This document shows, in pieces, positions 7,148 to 14,577 of a DNA stretch of 64,000 nucleotides (positions are counted from its first letter, which is position 1; every line of letters begins with the position of its first letter). The stretch spans positions 1 to 64,000 of the forward strand of contig NZ_JBHSYQ010000008.1 of assembly GCF_042662225.1 (NCBI RefSeq), written 5' to 3'. This stretch comes from Nibribacter roseus. Lineage in GTDB: Bacteria; Bacteroidota; Bacteroidia; Cytophagales; Hymenobacteraceae. The notes beneath the pieces were generated by a model, which saw only the letters and a list, made by a program, of their open reading frames with translations, made no database searches and had not been told where the DNA came from. A program made the position numbers and the translations under genes.

Positions 7148-7669
7148 ATGAAGAAGCTTTTCTCAAACTATCACAGGCACTACACCTTCGACCTTGATAA
7201 GCCGAAAAACCTTGTTGTTGACTATCTTACCCAGCAGAAAGAGAAAAAGAGAAACTTCCTCGATAAACTCACAAGCGTTCCCATCGACTTCAGCGAAGTT
7301 AGTTTTACTGACACCGACACAATAGAGATAAATGTCCGACCATCTACATTCAAACCATTCGGAGGAAACGGAAAAATAAGAATAGAAATAGTCAGCGGAC
7401 TTGACAGAATAGAAACAAGAATACAAGCTGAAATCATCCCGTACTATAAAAATAACATTTACGGGACTTACTTCATCATCTTCTTTTTCGCTCTTCTTAC
7501 CTTATTGGGACTCCTAATCAGCACCAATGGATTAACGGTTCTGATACCTTTACTCTCTTCGCTGTTCTTCTTGACTATATTCCATCTGTTAGTATTGAAA
7601 AGCAGAAGCCTGCTTAAAGAAAATTTAGAAGACTTAGTAATTGAATTGGTAAGAAAAAGTAACCGCTAA
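7148..7669 (+). CDS. Cassette 10: membrane protein of unknown function
   Basis: 173 residues: a soluble N-terminal region of about 98 residues (basic start MKKLFSNYHRHYTFDLDKPK, then beta-rich), followed by two hydrophobic helices at about 100-121 and 126-145 and a charged C-terminal tail. This is the shape of a two-helix membrane-anchored protein; I recognise no family. Its stop codon (7667-7669) lies within the R'' core of the next attC. Confidence 0.6.
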   Translation: MKKLFSNYHRHYTFDLDKPKNLVVDYLTQQKEKKRNFLDKLTSVPIDFSEVSFTDTDTIEINVRPSTFKPFGGNGKIRIEIVSGLDRIETRIQAEIIPYYKNNIYGTYFIIFFFALLTLLGLLISTNGLTVLIPLLSSLFFLTIFHLLVLKSRSLLKENLEDLVIELVRKSNR

Positions 7670-7733
7670 CAAAGTGCATAAGCCATGCTATGGCCGACGG
7701 CCTTGCACACTTTTTACACAAGCCCGTTATGCG
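7662..7733 (+). repeat. attC site 11, imperfect cassette match
   Basis: R'' ACCGCTAAC (7662-7670), left arm AAGTGCATAAGCC, centre TGGCCGACGGCC, right arm CTTTTTACACAAGCCC, R' GTTATGCGG (7725-7733). The R'' matches the start of its own cassette only 7/9 (ACACCTAAC expected), the weakest pair among the coding cassettes together with site 13. Confidence 0.87.
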
Positions 7734-7740
7734 GCATCTC

Positions 7741-8397
7741 ATGAATATTACATACATGGATAGTTATATAGAAACTTTTGAGACTTGGAATAAAATTGCC
7801 TCGGTGTACGAAGGCCAATTCATGGGCTTGGATTTGTATAATGAAACGTATGATTATCTATGCAACACAATAATCAAGGAAGAAGCATCAATTCTAGATG
7901 TTGGCTGCGGTCCAGGCAATATCACTAAATACCTTTTATCAAAACGACCAGACTTCCAAATCAACGGGATAGATATAGCACCCAACATGGTTAGACTTGC
8001 AAAAAGTAATAACCCAACAGCAAGCTTTCACATTATGGATAGCAGGCATATATCTGAGCTTAAAACTAAATATGAAGGAATAATCTGTGGTTTTTGTTTG
8101 CCATATTTATCTGAAGCAGATTGTACTAAGCTGATTTATGACACTCATGGTTTACTTTCAGATACAGGATTTTTATATTTAAGTTTTGTTGAAGGAAACC
8201 AAAAAGATTCTGGATTTAAAGTTGGAAGTACTGGCGACAGGATGTACTTCTACTACCATAATCTGAATTTTATAAAAGCACAATTAATCGAAAATGAATT
8301 TAATGTATTAGAAACATTTCACATTGAATATGTAAAAACTGAAACATTCAAAGAGACACATACAATAGTAATAGCAAAGAAAAAAACGACCGCATAA
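7741..8397 (+). CDS. Cassette 11: class I SAM-dependent methyltransferase
   Basis: 218 residues. Motif I ILDVGCGPGNITKYLL (about 48-63), the acidic loop INGIDIAPNMVRLAK and motif IV/post region GIICGFCLPYLSEADC place it in the Rossmann-fold SAM methyltransferases (Methyltransf_25-like). The substrate cannot be read from sequence. The ATG at 7741 lies eight bases after the R' core; a longer frame back to 7690 would start inside attC and is rejected. The stop codon (8395-8397) lies within the next R'' core. Confidence 0.85.
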   Translation: MNITYMDSYIETFETWNKIASVYEGQFMGLDLYNETYDYLCNTIIKEEASILDVGCGPGNITKYLLSKRPDFQINGIDIAPNMVRLAKSNNPTASFHIMDSRHISELKTKYEGIICGFCLPYLSEADCTKLIYDTHGLLSDTGFLYLSFVEGNQKDSGFKVGSTGDRMYFYYHNLNFIKAQLIENEFNVLETFHIEYVKTETFKETHTIVIAKKKTTA

Positions 8398-8461
8398 CAA
8401 CACCTAAAAGCCAGCATCGGCCGACGGCCTCAGCCGCCCTTTAGCCCAACCGTTGTAAAGC
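8390..8461 (+). repeat. attC site 12
   Basis: R'' CCGCATAAC (8390-8398) is a 9/9 reverse complement of the cassette 11 start. Centre CGGCCGACGGCC, right arm CCTTTAGCCCAACC, R' GTTGTAAAGC (8452-8461). Confidence 0.92.
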
Positions 8462-8469
8462 ATAAAAAA

Positions 8470-8880
8470 ATGAATCGACTTCTTTTTGTATTAGCTGCGT
8501 TACTTTTTGTCAGTTGTCAAACAAAAACCGAACTGTTTGATGAAGTTTATGAAATGGCTGGATTTGATAATGTTTACAAGCCGACCTTGATTAAATCAGG
8601 AAAAGAAAGTGGGTTCATTGAACCTATGATGGAATACAGCCTTTTCACAATCGATTCATTGGCTTTTCGAAACATGGAAAGTTCAATCGTAACAAATGAC
8701 AAATTTAAAGAAGGCACCTTCTACTTTAATATTGAATTTAACGATTACCTATATCAAAATAATTTAGATATATTGAATATGTCTAAATCCTCAATTACTG
8801 AAAATGCCTACGACAAGACCTATTACTTCTATCTACTGTCGGACAGGAAAACTTTCGCTATATGCAAAATCAACAACTAA
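8470..8880 (+). CDS. Cassette 12: small lipoprotein
   Basis: 136 residues. The N terminus MNRLLFVLAALLFVSC is a lipoprotein signal with a lipobox ending at Cys16, so the product is probably membrane-anchored in the periplasm or at the outer membrane. The mature part is short and acidic, with no family I recognise. The ATG is nine bases after the R' core. Confidence 0.7.
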   Translation: MNRLLFVLAALLFVSCQTKTELFDEVYEMAGFDNVYKPTLIKSGKESGFIEPMMEYSLFTIDSLAFRNMESSIVTNDKFKEGTFYFNIEFNDYLYQNNLDILNMSKSSITENAYDKTYYFYLLSDRKTFAICKINN

Positions 8881-8896
8881 ATGCTAAAAGAATAAC

Positions 8897-8967
8897 GCAA
8901 TACAACAATGTTTAAACGTCAGATACAACCGACGGCCTAACACACTTTTTACACGAGTCCGTTGGGC
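8897..8967 (+). repeat. attC site 13
   Basis: R'' GCAATACAAC (8897-8906; 8/10 against GCTTTACAAC), left arm AATGTTTAAACGTC, a drifted centre (ACAACCGACGGCC), right arm CTTTTTACACGAGTCC, R' GTTGGGC (8961-8967). Confidence 0.82.
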
Positions 8968-8980
8968 TAAATATTAAGAA

Positions 8981-9718
8981 ATGAAAATTCCAACCATTAA
9001 AGGAACAATAGATAGGCGAATTTTAATCAACTTCCAGGTTGACAAGGAAGTTGTGACTAAATTCTTGCCAAAGCCTTTTCGACCTAAATTGGTTGAAGAC
9101 AAAGCAATCGTTGGAATTTGCCTCATCCGACTTAAAGGAATTAGACCAAAAGGATTACCAGAAGCATTTGGTATCTCTTCAGAGAATGGCGCTCACAGAA
9201 TAGCAGTTGAATGGACGGAAGAAGGAGTAACAAAAGAAGGAGTCTACATTCCCCGACGCGACACCTCCTCCAAGCTGAATTCGCTGGCTGGCGGACGAGT
9301 ATTCCCAGGTGTTCACCATTTGGCAGACTTTAATGTAAATGAAAAGGGCGGGCAATACTCCGTTAACTTCAAAAGTGATGACGGAACCACTTTGTCAATT
9401 AAGGGACAGGAAACCGATGTATGGAACAGTGAAAGCGTCTTCGAAAATCTAGCATCCGCCTCCGATTTCTTCCAAAGCGGAGCAATTGGGTATTCGCCTG
9501 ACAAGGCTGGAGAAACATTTGACGGATTAGAACTTAAAACAGAAAAATGGGAAGTTTCTACTTTGGCTGTTTCACAAGTTCAATCCAGCTTTTTTGAAGA
9601 CGAAAGCGTTTTCCCCAAAGGCTCAGTCAAGTTCGACAATGCTCTAATCATGCGAAACATAGAGCATGAATGGAAAAGCCTGAAAAATATAAAAAATAAT
9701 ACGCCCAACAACCTGTAA
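8981..9718 (+). CDS. Cassette 13: DUF2071 family protein
   Basis: 245 residues. The N terminus (TIDRRILINFQVDKEVVTKF then LPKPFRPKLVEDKAIVGICL) and the block NGAHRIAVEW match DUF2071 proteins, which share the acetoacetate-decarboxylase-like beta-barrel fold; no enzymatic role is established. No signal peptide. It is the last gene in the array, with its start 14 bases after the R' core; the coding end overlaps the final R'' (9703-9709). Confidence 0.8.
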   Translation: MKIPTIKGTIDRRILINFQVDKEVVTKFLPKPFRPKLVEDKAIVGICLIRLKGIRPKGLPEAFGISSENGAHRIAVEWTEEGVTKEGVYIPRRDTSSKLNSLAGGRVFPGVHHLADFNVNEKGGQYSVNFKSDDGTTLSIKGQETDVWNSESVFENLASASDFFQSGAIGYSPDKAGETFDGLELKTEKWEVSTLAVSQVQSSFFEDESVFPKGSVKFDNALIMRNIEHEWKSLKNIKNNTPNNL

Positions 9719-9764
9719 ATATCAGCCAAGGTCATCGCTCGTCTTTTAGCCTAGCACATTAGAT
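9703..9764 (+). repeat. attC site 14, degenerate right end of the array
   Basis: R'' GCCCAAC (9703-9709) is an exact match to the cassette 13 start. The centre has lost GGCCGACGGCC (reads GCCAAGGTCATCGCTCG), and the R' position reads ATTAGATG instead of GTT followed by four bases. No further cassette follows, so this is the end of the array. Confidence 0.75.
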
Positions 9765-10110
9765 GAATTCAAATAAAAGCATCTGAAATTTATAAGAAAA
9801 TACATGTTTTAATTGCAAAGCCTGAGCATTATATAGCTATCTAACTGAGCAATTCCATTTCTCTCTAGTTTATAAAGCAAATGCAGGCGGTAAAAGAGAA
9901 AAACGAAAATGAGATATAGATAGCCGCCAAGTAAAGTATGATTGTATTCAGAATAGACTTTTTTTGGCTTGTATACATTACCAAAAGTAATTTGCGGGGA
10001 AAGCAAGCTCTTTATAGAAGCAGCCAGTACTAGCAAAACAGATGCTATAGAGCAGGCGTCAAGAGCACTACCCTCTCCTTCTTGGTAGCACAATAAGTGC
10101 TTAAGTATTA
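9765..10110. other. Intergenic, no supported gene
   Basis: AT-rich stretch between the array and the TonB-dependent receptor. A 94-codon minus-strand frame (9809-10093) with one hydrophobic patch is the only candidate; it has no recognisable family or start signal. Possibly a decayed cassette. Confidence 0.5.
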
Positions 10111-10146
10111 AAAAGAGGCGAAGGAAAGCTACCCCTCGCCTCTTTT
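10111..10146 (-). terminator. Terminator of the TonB-dependent receptor gene
   Basis: AAAAGAGGCGA (10111-10121) and TCGCCTCTTTT (10136-10146) form an 11-bp stem, with T runs on both strands, just after the receptor stop codon. It could also stop transcription arriving from the cassette array. Confidence 0.8.
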
Positions 10147-10153
10147 AGTAAAG

Positions 10154-12514
10154 TTAAAAATTATATCTGGCAGACACTCCGTAGGTCAGGGGGTTACCCA
10201 AGCGGGCAGCACCAAAGTCATAGGCGTATTGAATGTACCTTTCGTCTGACAGGTTCCGGCCCCACAAAAACACCTCAAAGTTTCTGGCAGACACACCGGC
10301 TCTGGCATTCAGCAGGCTGTAAGGATTTTGCCTTAGTTGGTTGGCAAGGTCAAAGTATTGCTTACCCAGGTAGTGCCACTCCCCTCGGGCTACCAGCTTA
10401 TAGTTCTGGTTTCCGCCTAACGCGTAGCTATACTGCAGAGCCAGCATAGAAGTAACCTCAGGGGTGAAAATCTGTCTGTTGCCGTTTCGGCTGACCTCGC
10501 CTTCCTCGGTTACCCCTGTTAAAGAAGTATACCTGGCGTGGGTATAGCCTGCGTGGTAGGTGACTTCCAGCCCGTTAAGTATTGTTGCCGCCAGCTCTAG
10601 TTCAGCTCCTTTGCTGTTCAGCTTGCCTACGTTTCTTGTAATTACCAGCGCATCTGGCATAACCAGCACCGGCACCTGGGCATCTCTCACCTGCGTATAA
10701 AACAAGGCTACGTTAAGGCGCAGTCGGTTTTGCAGAAAAGTATGTTTGGTGCCTAATTCATAGTTGTTGCTGAACTCGGGTTTATAGGCGTATAAAGGAG
10801 GTTGAGAGGGGTCAGAAGATAGCTGCGTAATGCCCCCTGCCCTGAAGCCCCGGCTAAACGTAGCGTACAACTGGCTTGTTTCTGCAGGGCGGTAAGCAAT
10901 GCTGACTTTGGGTGAAAAAGCGCTGAAGCTGGCAGAGGCGGTAGTGTCTTCCTGCGTTACCATGGCTTCGTCCCCATCCATCTGAAACTCTCCCCGCACC
11001 GTTTGGCTTTTGTGCTCATAATCATACCGCAAGCCGGCGGTTAGTTCCCAACTGGGGTTGAACTGGTAGCTACCTTGCCCGAAGAAAGCCGCTCCAAACC
11101 CTTCCCCCATGTTGTAGTTAATACTGGTGAAGTTAGCGAAAGGAGCCCCTACCATTTCTGCATCTTCGCCAAAGTGCAGCCCCTGTTTTACCGGGTTGTC
11201 ATTGTAAAAACCATATACCCCCGCCAGCCACTTTAAAGGTGAAAGGGAAGCAACAGGTGAAGACACGCGCACCTCTTGCGTAAGCACCTGTACTTTGTTC
11301 CAGTCAGCGCCGTAGTTGTTTAGAATAGATACACCGTCAATAGGGGAAAAATCTCCGTCTAAGGGGCCGTCATAGTACCGGTGGTTAGACTGGTAGGCGG
11401 TTTGCGAAGCCAGGCTGAAACCACTGCCCGAATAATTAGCAGAAAGAGACGCATTTACCGTGTTATCTACCATTTGGGCCGTGGCGTTTTGGTTTAGTCT
11501 GAATGGGTTAGCCAAGGCTTCCTCAGGACTGAAAACCAGTGGGAAAGCGCCGTTGTTTCGGTTGGCGCTGTGCTTTACGTTCAGGGTAACATCCCAATTT
11601 GTGGTAGGTAAAAACGTAAGGTAGTAATTGCCCATGAACACCTGCTGGCGGTCAAATTCAGAGTTATTATATTCATTTGTGTAGAACCCATTCTGTTTCC
11701 GGAACATACCGGCCACACCAACATACAACTTGTCTTTCACCAGTGGCGCCCGCAAACCGGCACTGTGGCGCTGCTGCCCGTAGTTTCCTATGTTCGCCTC
11801 GGCAAAACCACTTACCCGGTTGTCTGGCTTTTTGGTGATAATGTGAATTACGCCGCCCATGGCATTTCTGCCATATAAGGTGCCTTGAGGGCCGCGCAGC
11901 ACTTCTACTCGTTCAATGTCCAGCAGTTCGGGCAGGTAAGTGTCCAGATTGAATTGGTTTACGCCATCAACATAAGTAGTCACCGCAGGGTCATAAGAGG
12001 TAGTGGTAATGCCCCTGATAGAGGTTACGTTTCGGTTATCTCCGGGATTTGCGGCAAACAAATTAGGCACAATGGCTGTGAGTTCCCGCACATCCCACAG
12101 GCGGTACTCCTGCACCTCTTTGCTAGATAACGTGGAAACACTGAACGGTACCCGTTGCAGGTCTTCTTCCTTTTTCTGGGCAGTAACCGTCACCTCTCCC
12201 AACTGTCGGCTTTCCCCCTCCAGCTGCACCACCACTTCTTGGTTTCCTGCCGTAACGTACATGGTTCTGGTAGCAAAGCCCAAGGCACTTACCCGCAGCG
12301 TGTACGGCCCTGCCGGAACCTGCTGGATCGTGAATCTTCCCTGGCTGTCAGTAGCCGCTCCTAAGGAAGTATTGAGCAAAGAGACAGAAGCCCCGGAAAT
12401 GCCCTCGGCATTTTTATTCTGGACAGTACCTGAAATGGTCATCAGGTTTTGGCTATGTGCTGTTGTTACACCAATAAAGAACAACATGCAGATAATAAGA
12501 AGCTGTTTTACCAT
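10154..12514 (-). CDS. TonB-dependent receptor
   Basis: 786 residues. Signal peptide (residues 1-21, ending TAHS-Q), a carboxypeptidase-regulatory-like domain about 28-105 (GTVQNKNAEGISGASVSLLNT; the TDSQGRFTIQQVPAG block), a plug domain about 120-230 containing IERVEVLRGPQGTLYGRNAMGG, and a 22-strand barrel ending in an aromatic residue (ARYNF). It imports a large substrate across the outer membrane with TonB-ExbBD energy. Plug style and size resemble siderophore/vitamin receptors rather than SusC (about 1000 residues), and no SusD is beside it, so a ferric-siderophore or similar ligand is likelier than a glycan. The ligand cannot be read. Confidence 0.92.
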   Translation of the reverse strand: MVKQLLIICMLFFIGVTTAHSQNLMTISGTVQNKNAEGISGASVSLLNTSLGAATDSQGRFTIQQVPAGPYTLRVSALGFATRTMYVTAGNQEVVVQLEGESRQLGEVTVTAQKKEEDLQRVPFSVSTLSSKEVQEYRLWDVRELTAIVPNLFAANPGDNRNVTSIRGITTTSYDPAVTTYVDGVNQFNLDTYLPELLDIERVEVLRGPQGTLYGRNAMGGVIHIITKKPDNRVSGFAEANIGNYGQQRHSAGLRAPLVKDKLYVGVAGMFRKQNGFYTNEYNNSEFDRQQVFMGNYYLTFLPTTNWDVTLNVKHSANRNNGAFPLVFSPEEALANPFRLNQNATAQMVDNTVNASLSANYSGSGFSLASQTAYQSNHRYYDGPLDGDFSPIDGVSILNNYGADWNKVQVLTQEVRVSSPVASLSPLKWLAGVYGFYNDNPVKQGLHFGEDAEMVGAPFANFTSINYNMGEGFGAAFFGQGSYQFNPSWELTAGLRYDYEHKSQTVRGEFQMDGDEAMVTQEDTTASASFSAFSPKVSIAYRPAETSQLYATFSRGFRAGGITQLSSDPSQPPLYAYKPEFSNNYELGTKHTFLQNRLRLNVALFYTQVRDAQVPVLVMPDALVITRNVGKLNSKGAELELAATILNGLEVTYHAGYTHARYTSLTGVTEEGEVSRNGNRQIFTPEVTSMLALQYSYALGGNQNYKLVARGEWHYLGKQYFDLANQLRQNPYSLLNARAGVSARNFEVFLWGRNLSDERYIQYAYDFGAARLGNPLTYGVSARYNF

Positions 12515-12617
12515 AGAGGGGTTAGTGAAGACTCTGTTGATACGAGGAGCAGGATAAAATATCAGAAATTTGCGTGCACAGTAAGAAGAACTACAAGGTC
12601 AACTAAGTTTTATCAGA

Positions 12618-12899
12618 TCACCTAATCTGGTAAATCTTTCCTGTTTTTCCTTTTGGCCTGTTTTTATATGTCGTGAGCAAATATACTTCTCCTTTATCAT
12701 CCTGTCCAAACCCCAAGAGATAATGGCCGAACTCAACTTTGGGCTTTATCTGAAAACGCAATTTTTTATGCTTCCAAATTCCCTGCTCTTTAGCTACTTC
12801 AGCTATAAAAACGGCTCCGTCGGCACTCCCGTAACGTTGGCTCCAAACCCCAAACAAATAATTGCCGACTAGGTCATGGCGGGCACTGCCCCGGTACAC
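12618..12899 (-). pseudogene. C-terminal remnant of a PQQ-type sugar dehydrogenase
   Basis: The minus-strand frame encodes about 93 residues resembling only the end of a soluble PQQ-dependent glucose/sorbosone dehydrogenase: NYLFGVWSQRYGSADGAVFIAE, then GHYLLGFGQDDKGEVYLLTT and a final GKTGKIYQIR, the usual last blade and closing strand. The N-terminal 80% of the protein and any start signal are missing upstream. Two intact homologous beta-propeller enzymes lie at 24158-25324 and 29214-30698. I read this as a deletion remnant, not a functional small gene. Confidence 0.65.
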
Positions 12900-13219
12900 T
12901 TACCCTCCTATTCCGATATCTTAAAGAATAGAATGTATATGAATTTTACCATTGGCAGCTGCTCTAAACTTTTTAATTCGGTTTCGTTATTAATCTGTTT
13001 TAGGCTTGTTTTAAGGAAAACAGGCCCAAAACAAGACCAGGCTTGCCTTCACTTGATGTCAACAATATTTCTATAGCTGCCTAAATGATGCGTTCGGCCC
13101 ATTCGCACAAGCCAGAGGGGTAGGCAAGACTTTCTAAGTTTAGCTTTTACAACAGATGTATCTGTTGGATTACAGTCCGCCACCATTTGAGAAAGCTTCG
13201 GCCCTAGCATACAAGTGGT
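12900..13219. other. Intergenic with one dispersed palindrome
   Basis: No coding frame I can support. Holds the palindrome copy at 12994-13034; the rest shows no recognisable structure. Confidence 0.6.
12994..13034. repeat. Dispersed palindrome, copy 3
   Basis: CTGTTTTAGGCTTGTTTT, short loop, GAAAACAGGCCCAAAACAAG. Imperfect stem-loop of the window-wide family. Confidence 0.75.
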
Positions 13220-14572
13220 CTATTCGGAATTTTTCTGGCTCCCCTCCTCCTCTTTTTCCCGCTGGCGCTTCATCATATCCACAACCAACCCTGACCAGGT
13301 GAAGTTGTGGGCGCCGTGCCCTTGGCCGGTAAACGGATTGTAATATTCTCGGCAGCCGCCCTTAGTGATAAGTCGTTTCACCGTGAGCAGCAGGTGCCGT
13401 GCCTCCTGAACGTACCCTTTCTGCAAAAGAAAGCCCTGCATAAACCAGTTAAACACTACCCAAGTTGGGCCCCGCCAGATGTAGATAGATTCGTCTGGGT
13501 CAAAAGCCGGCTCGTTCACCGAGAGAGACGGGATAGGGTACGGCACCTGAAAACCGTCTTTTTGCAGCAGGTGCTTTTTCAGGACTTTGCGGCATACCTC
13601 ATCTGGGGTGGTCTTCAATACCACTGGGAAAAGAACAGTGGCTGTGGCAATTTTCAACTTCTGGTAACGGTGTCCATATAGATCATAGAAAGCCTGGTCC
13701 TGCTCGTCATACATATACTTGACAATGCTTTTGCCTGTTTTTTCGGCTTGAGCGGCAAATTCTGCTCCGTCTTCATCTCCGGCAATGTGGCACAGTTGCT
13801 CCAGCACCTCCAGATTCTGGGCGTACAAGGTGTTGAAAGCGGCATCTTTTACAATGAACTTGTTACTCTTATAAATGCGGGGCAGGTTGTAGTTATGAAA
13901 GAAGTTGTGCCGGTCTACCTGCAGAACTTTCCAGAACAGCAGCGGCCCTGCTTTGCCTTTGTCATACCCCAATACAGGGTCATAGCTGGCTTTCCAGTCC
14001 ATGCCAGATTCAAACGGCGTTATGATGGAAAGCAGGCCCTGACCCTCAAAGTCTCTGTTCTGGGCCAGCCAATGGTAGTACTTCTTCAGTTTTGGCAGAA
14101 GCTCCTGTAGAAAGCTTATGTCTTGATCGGCTCGGTAAATACGTTCCACTGCCTGCGCCGCAATGGGCGGCTGCACCAGCGCCGACATGTGGGGTTTGTA
14201 CATGTGCAGCGCATCTTTTGGCCTAAGCTGCAGTATGTCCGATGTTCTACCTGGCCATAGCCGTTCCCAATAATTCATGTGCCCAACAAAGCCATCGGGC
14301 CGCTGCATGGCAAAGAGGCTACGGAGGTGCTTTTTTGCCATGTCTACCTCGCCCAAAGCGGTTAAGGTGAACACATGGAAACAAGTGTCCCAGAAATACT
14401 GAAAAGGATAAGTACCAGGCGAGGGTTTGGTGTAATGGTAGGAGAAACCGCCTTTGCGCCCACTTATCATGTTCTTGTACAGCACTTCCCGCACCAGCTG
14501 CTTGATCTCCTCATCTGGCAGTACCTCATCCTCTGTTGGGTCAACGCTAGTCTTATCTTCGTTTGGCTGCAT
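13220..14572 (-). CDS. Six-hairpin glycosidase (GH63/trehalase-like clan)
   Basis: 450 residues, no signal peptide, so probably cytoplasmic. Motifs of the (alpha/alpha)6 glycosidase group related to GH37/GH63 and mannosylglycerate hydrolases are visible: FQYFWDTCFH (about 55-65), ESGMDWKASYDP (about 185-196, acidic candidate), YIWRGPTWVVFNWFM (about 373-387), and YYNPFTGQGHGAHNFTWSG near the C terminus. It probably hydrolyses an alpha-linked compatible solute or oligosaccharide; the substrate is not determinable. The ATG at 14570-14572, starting MQPNEDK, is five bases after the stop of the upstream VKOR-SPW gene, so the two are likely co-transcribed. A TTG nine codons earlier would overlap that gene. 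Confidence 0.8.
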   Translation of the reverse strand: MQPNEDKTSVDPTEDEVLPDEEIKQLVREVLYKNMISGRKGGFSYHYTKPSPGTYPFQYFWDTCFHVFTLTALGEVDMAKKHLRSLFAMQRPDGFVGHMNYWERLWPGRTSDILQLRPKDALHMYKPHMSALVQPPIAAQAVERIYRADQDISFLQELLPKLKKYYHWLAQNRDFEGQGLLSIITPFESGMDWKASYDPVLGYDKGKAGPLLFWKVLQVDRHNFFHNYNLPRIYKSNKFIVKDAAFNTLYAQNLEVLEQLCHIAGDEDGAEFAAQAEKTGKSIVKYMYDEQDQAFYDLYGHRYQKLKIATATVLFPVVLKTTPDEVCRKVLKKHLLQKDGFQVPYPIPSLSVNEPAFDPDESIYIWRGPTWVVFNWFMQGFLLQKGYVQEARHLLLTVKRLITKGGCREYYNPFTGQGHGAHNFTWSGLVVDMMKRQREKEEEGSQKNSE

Positions 14573-14577
14573 GGGCT

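Noticed and set aside
7690..7740. Longer start for the cassette 11 methyltransferase
   Set aside because: The extra codons come from the attC site itself; the ATG at 7741 follows the attC R' core.
83..9764. Regularly spaced repeats as a CRISPR array
   Set aside because: Spacing is 0.35-1.3 kb and filled with genes, repeats are 60-75 bp with variable ends, and no cas gene is present; the paired core ends fit integron attC sites.
9809..10093. 94-codon minus-strand frame after the array
   Set aside because: No recognisable family and no start signal; composition looks non-coding.
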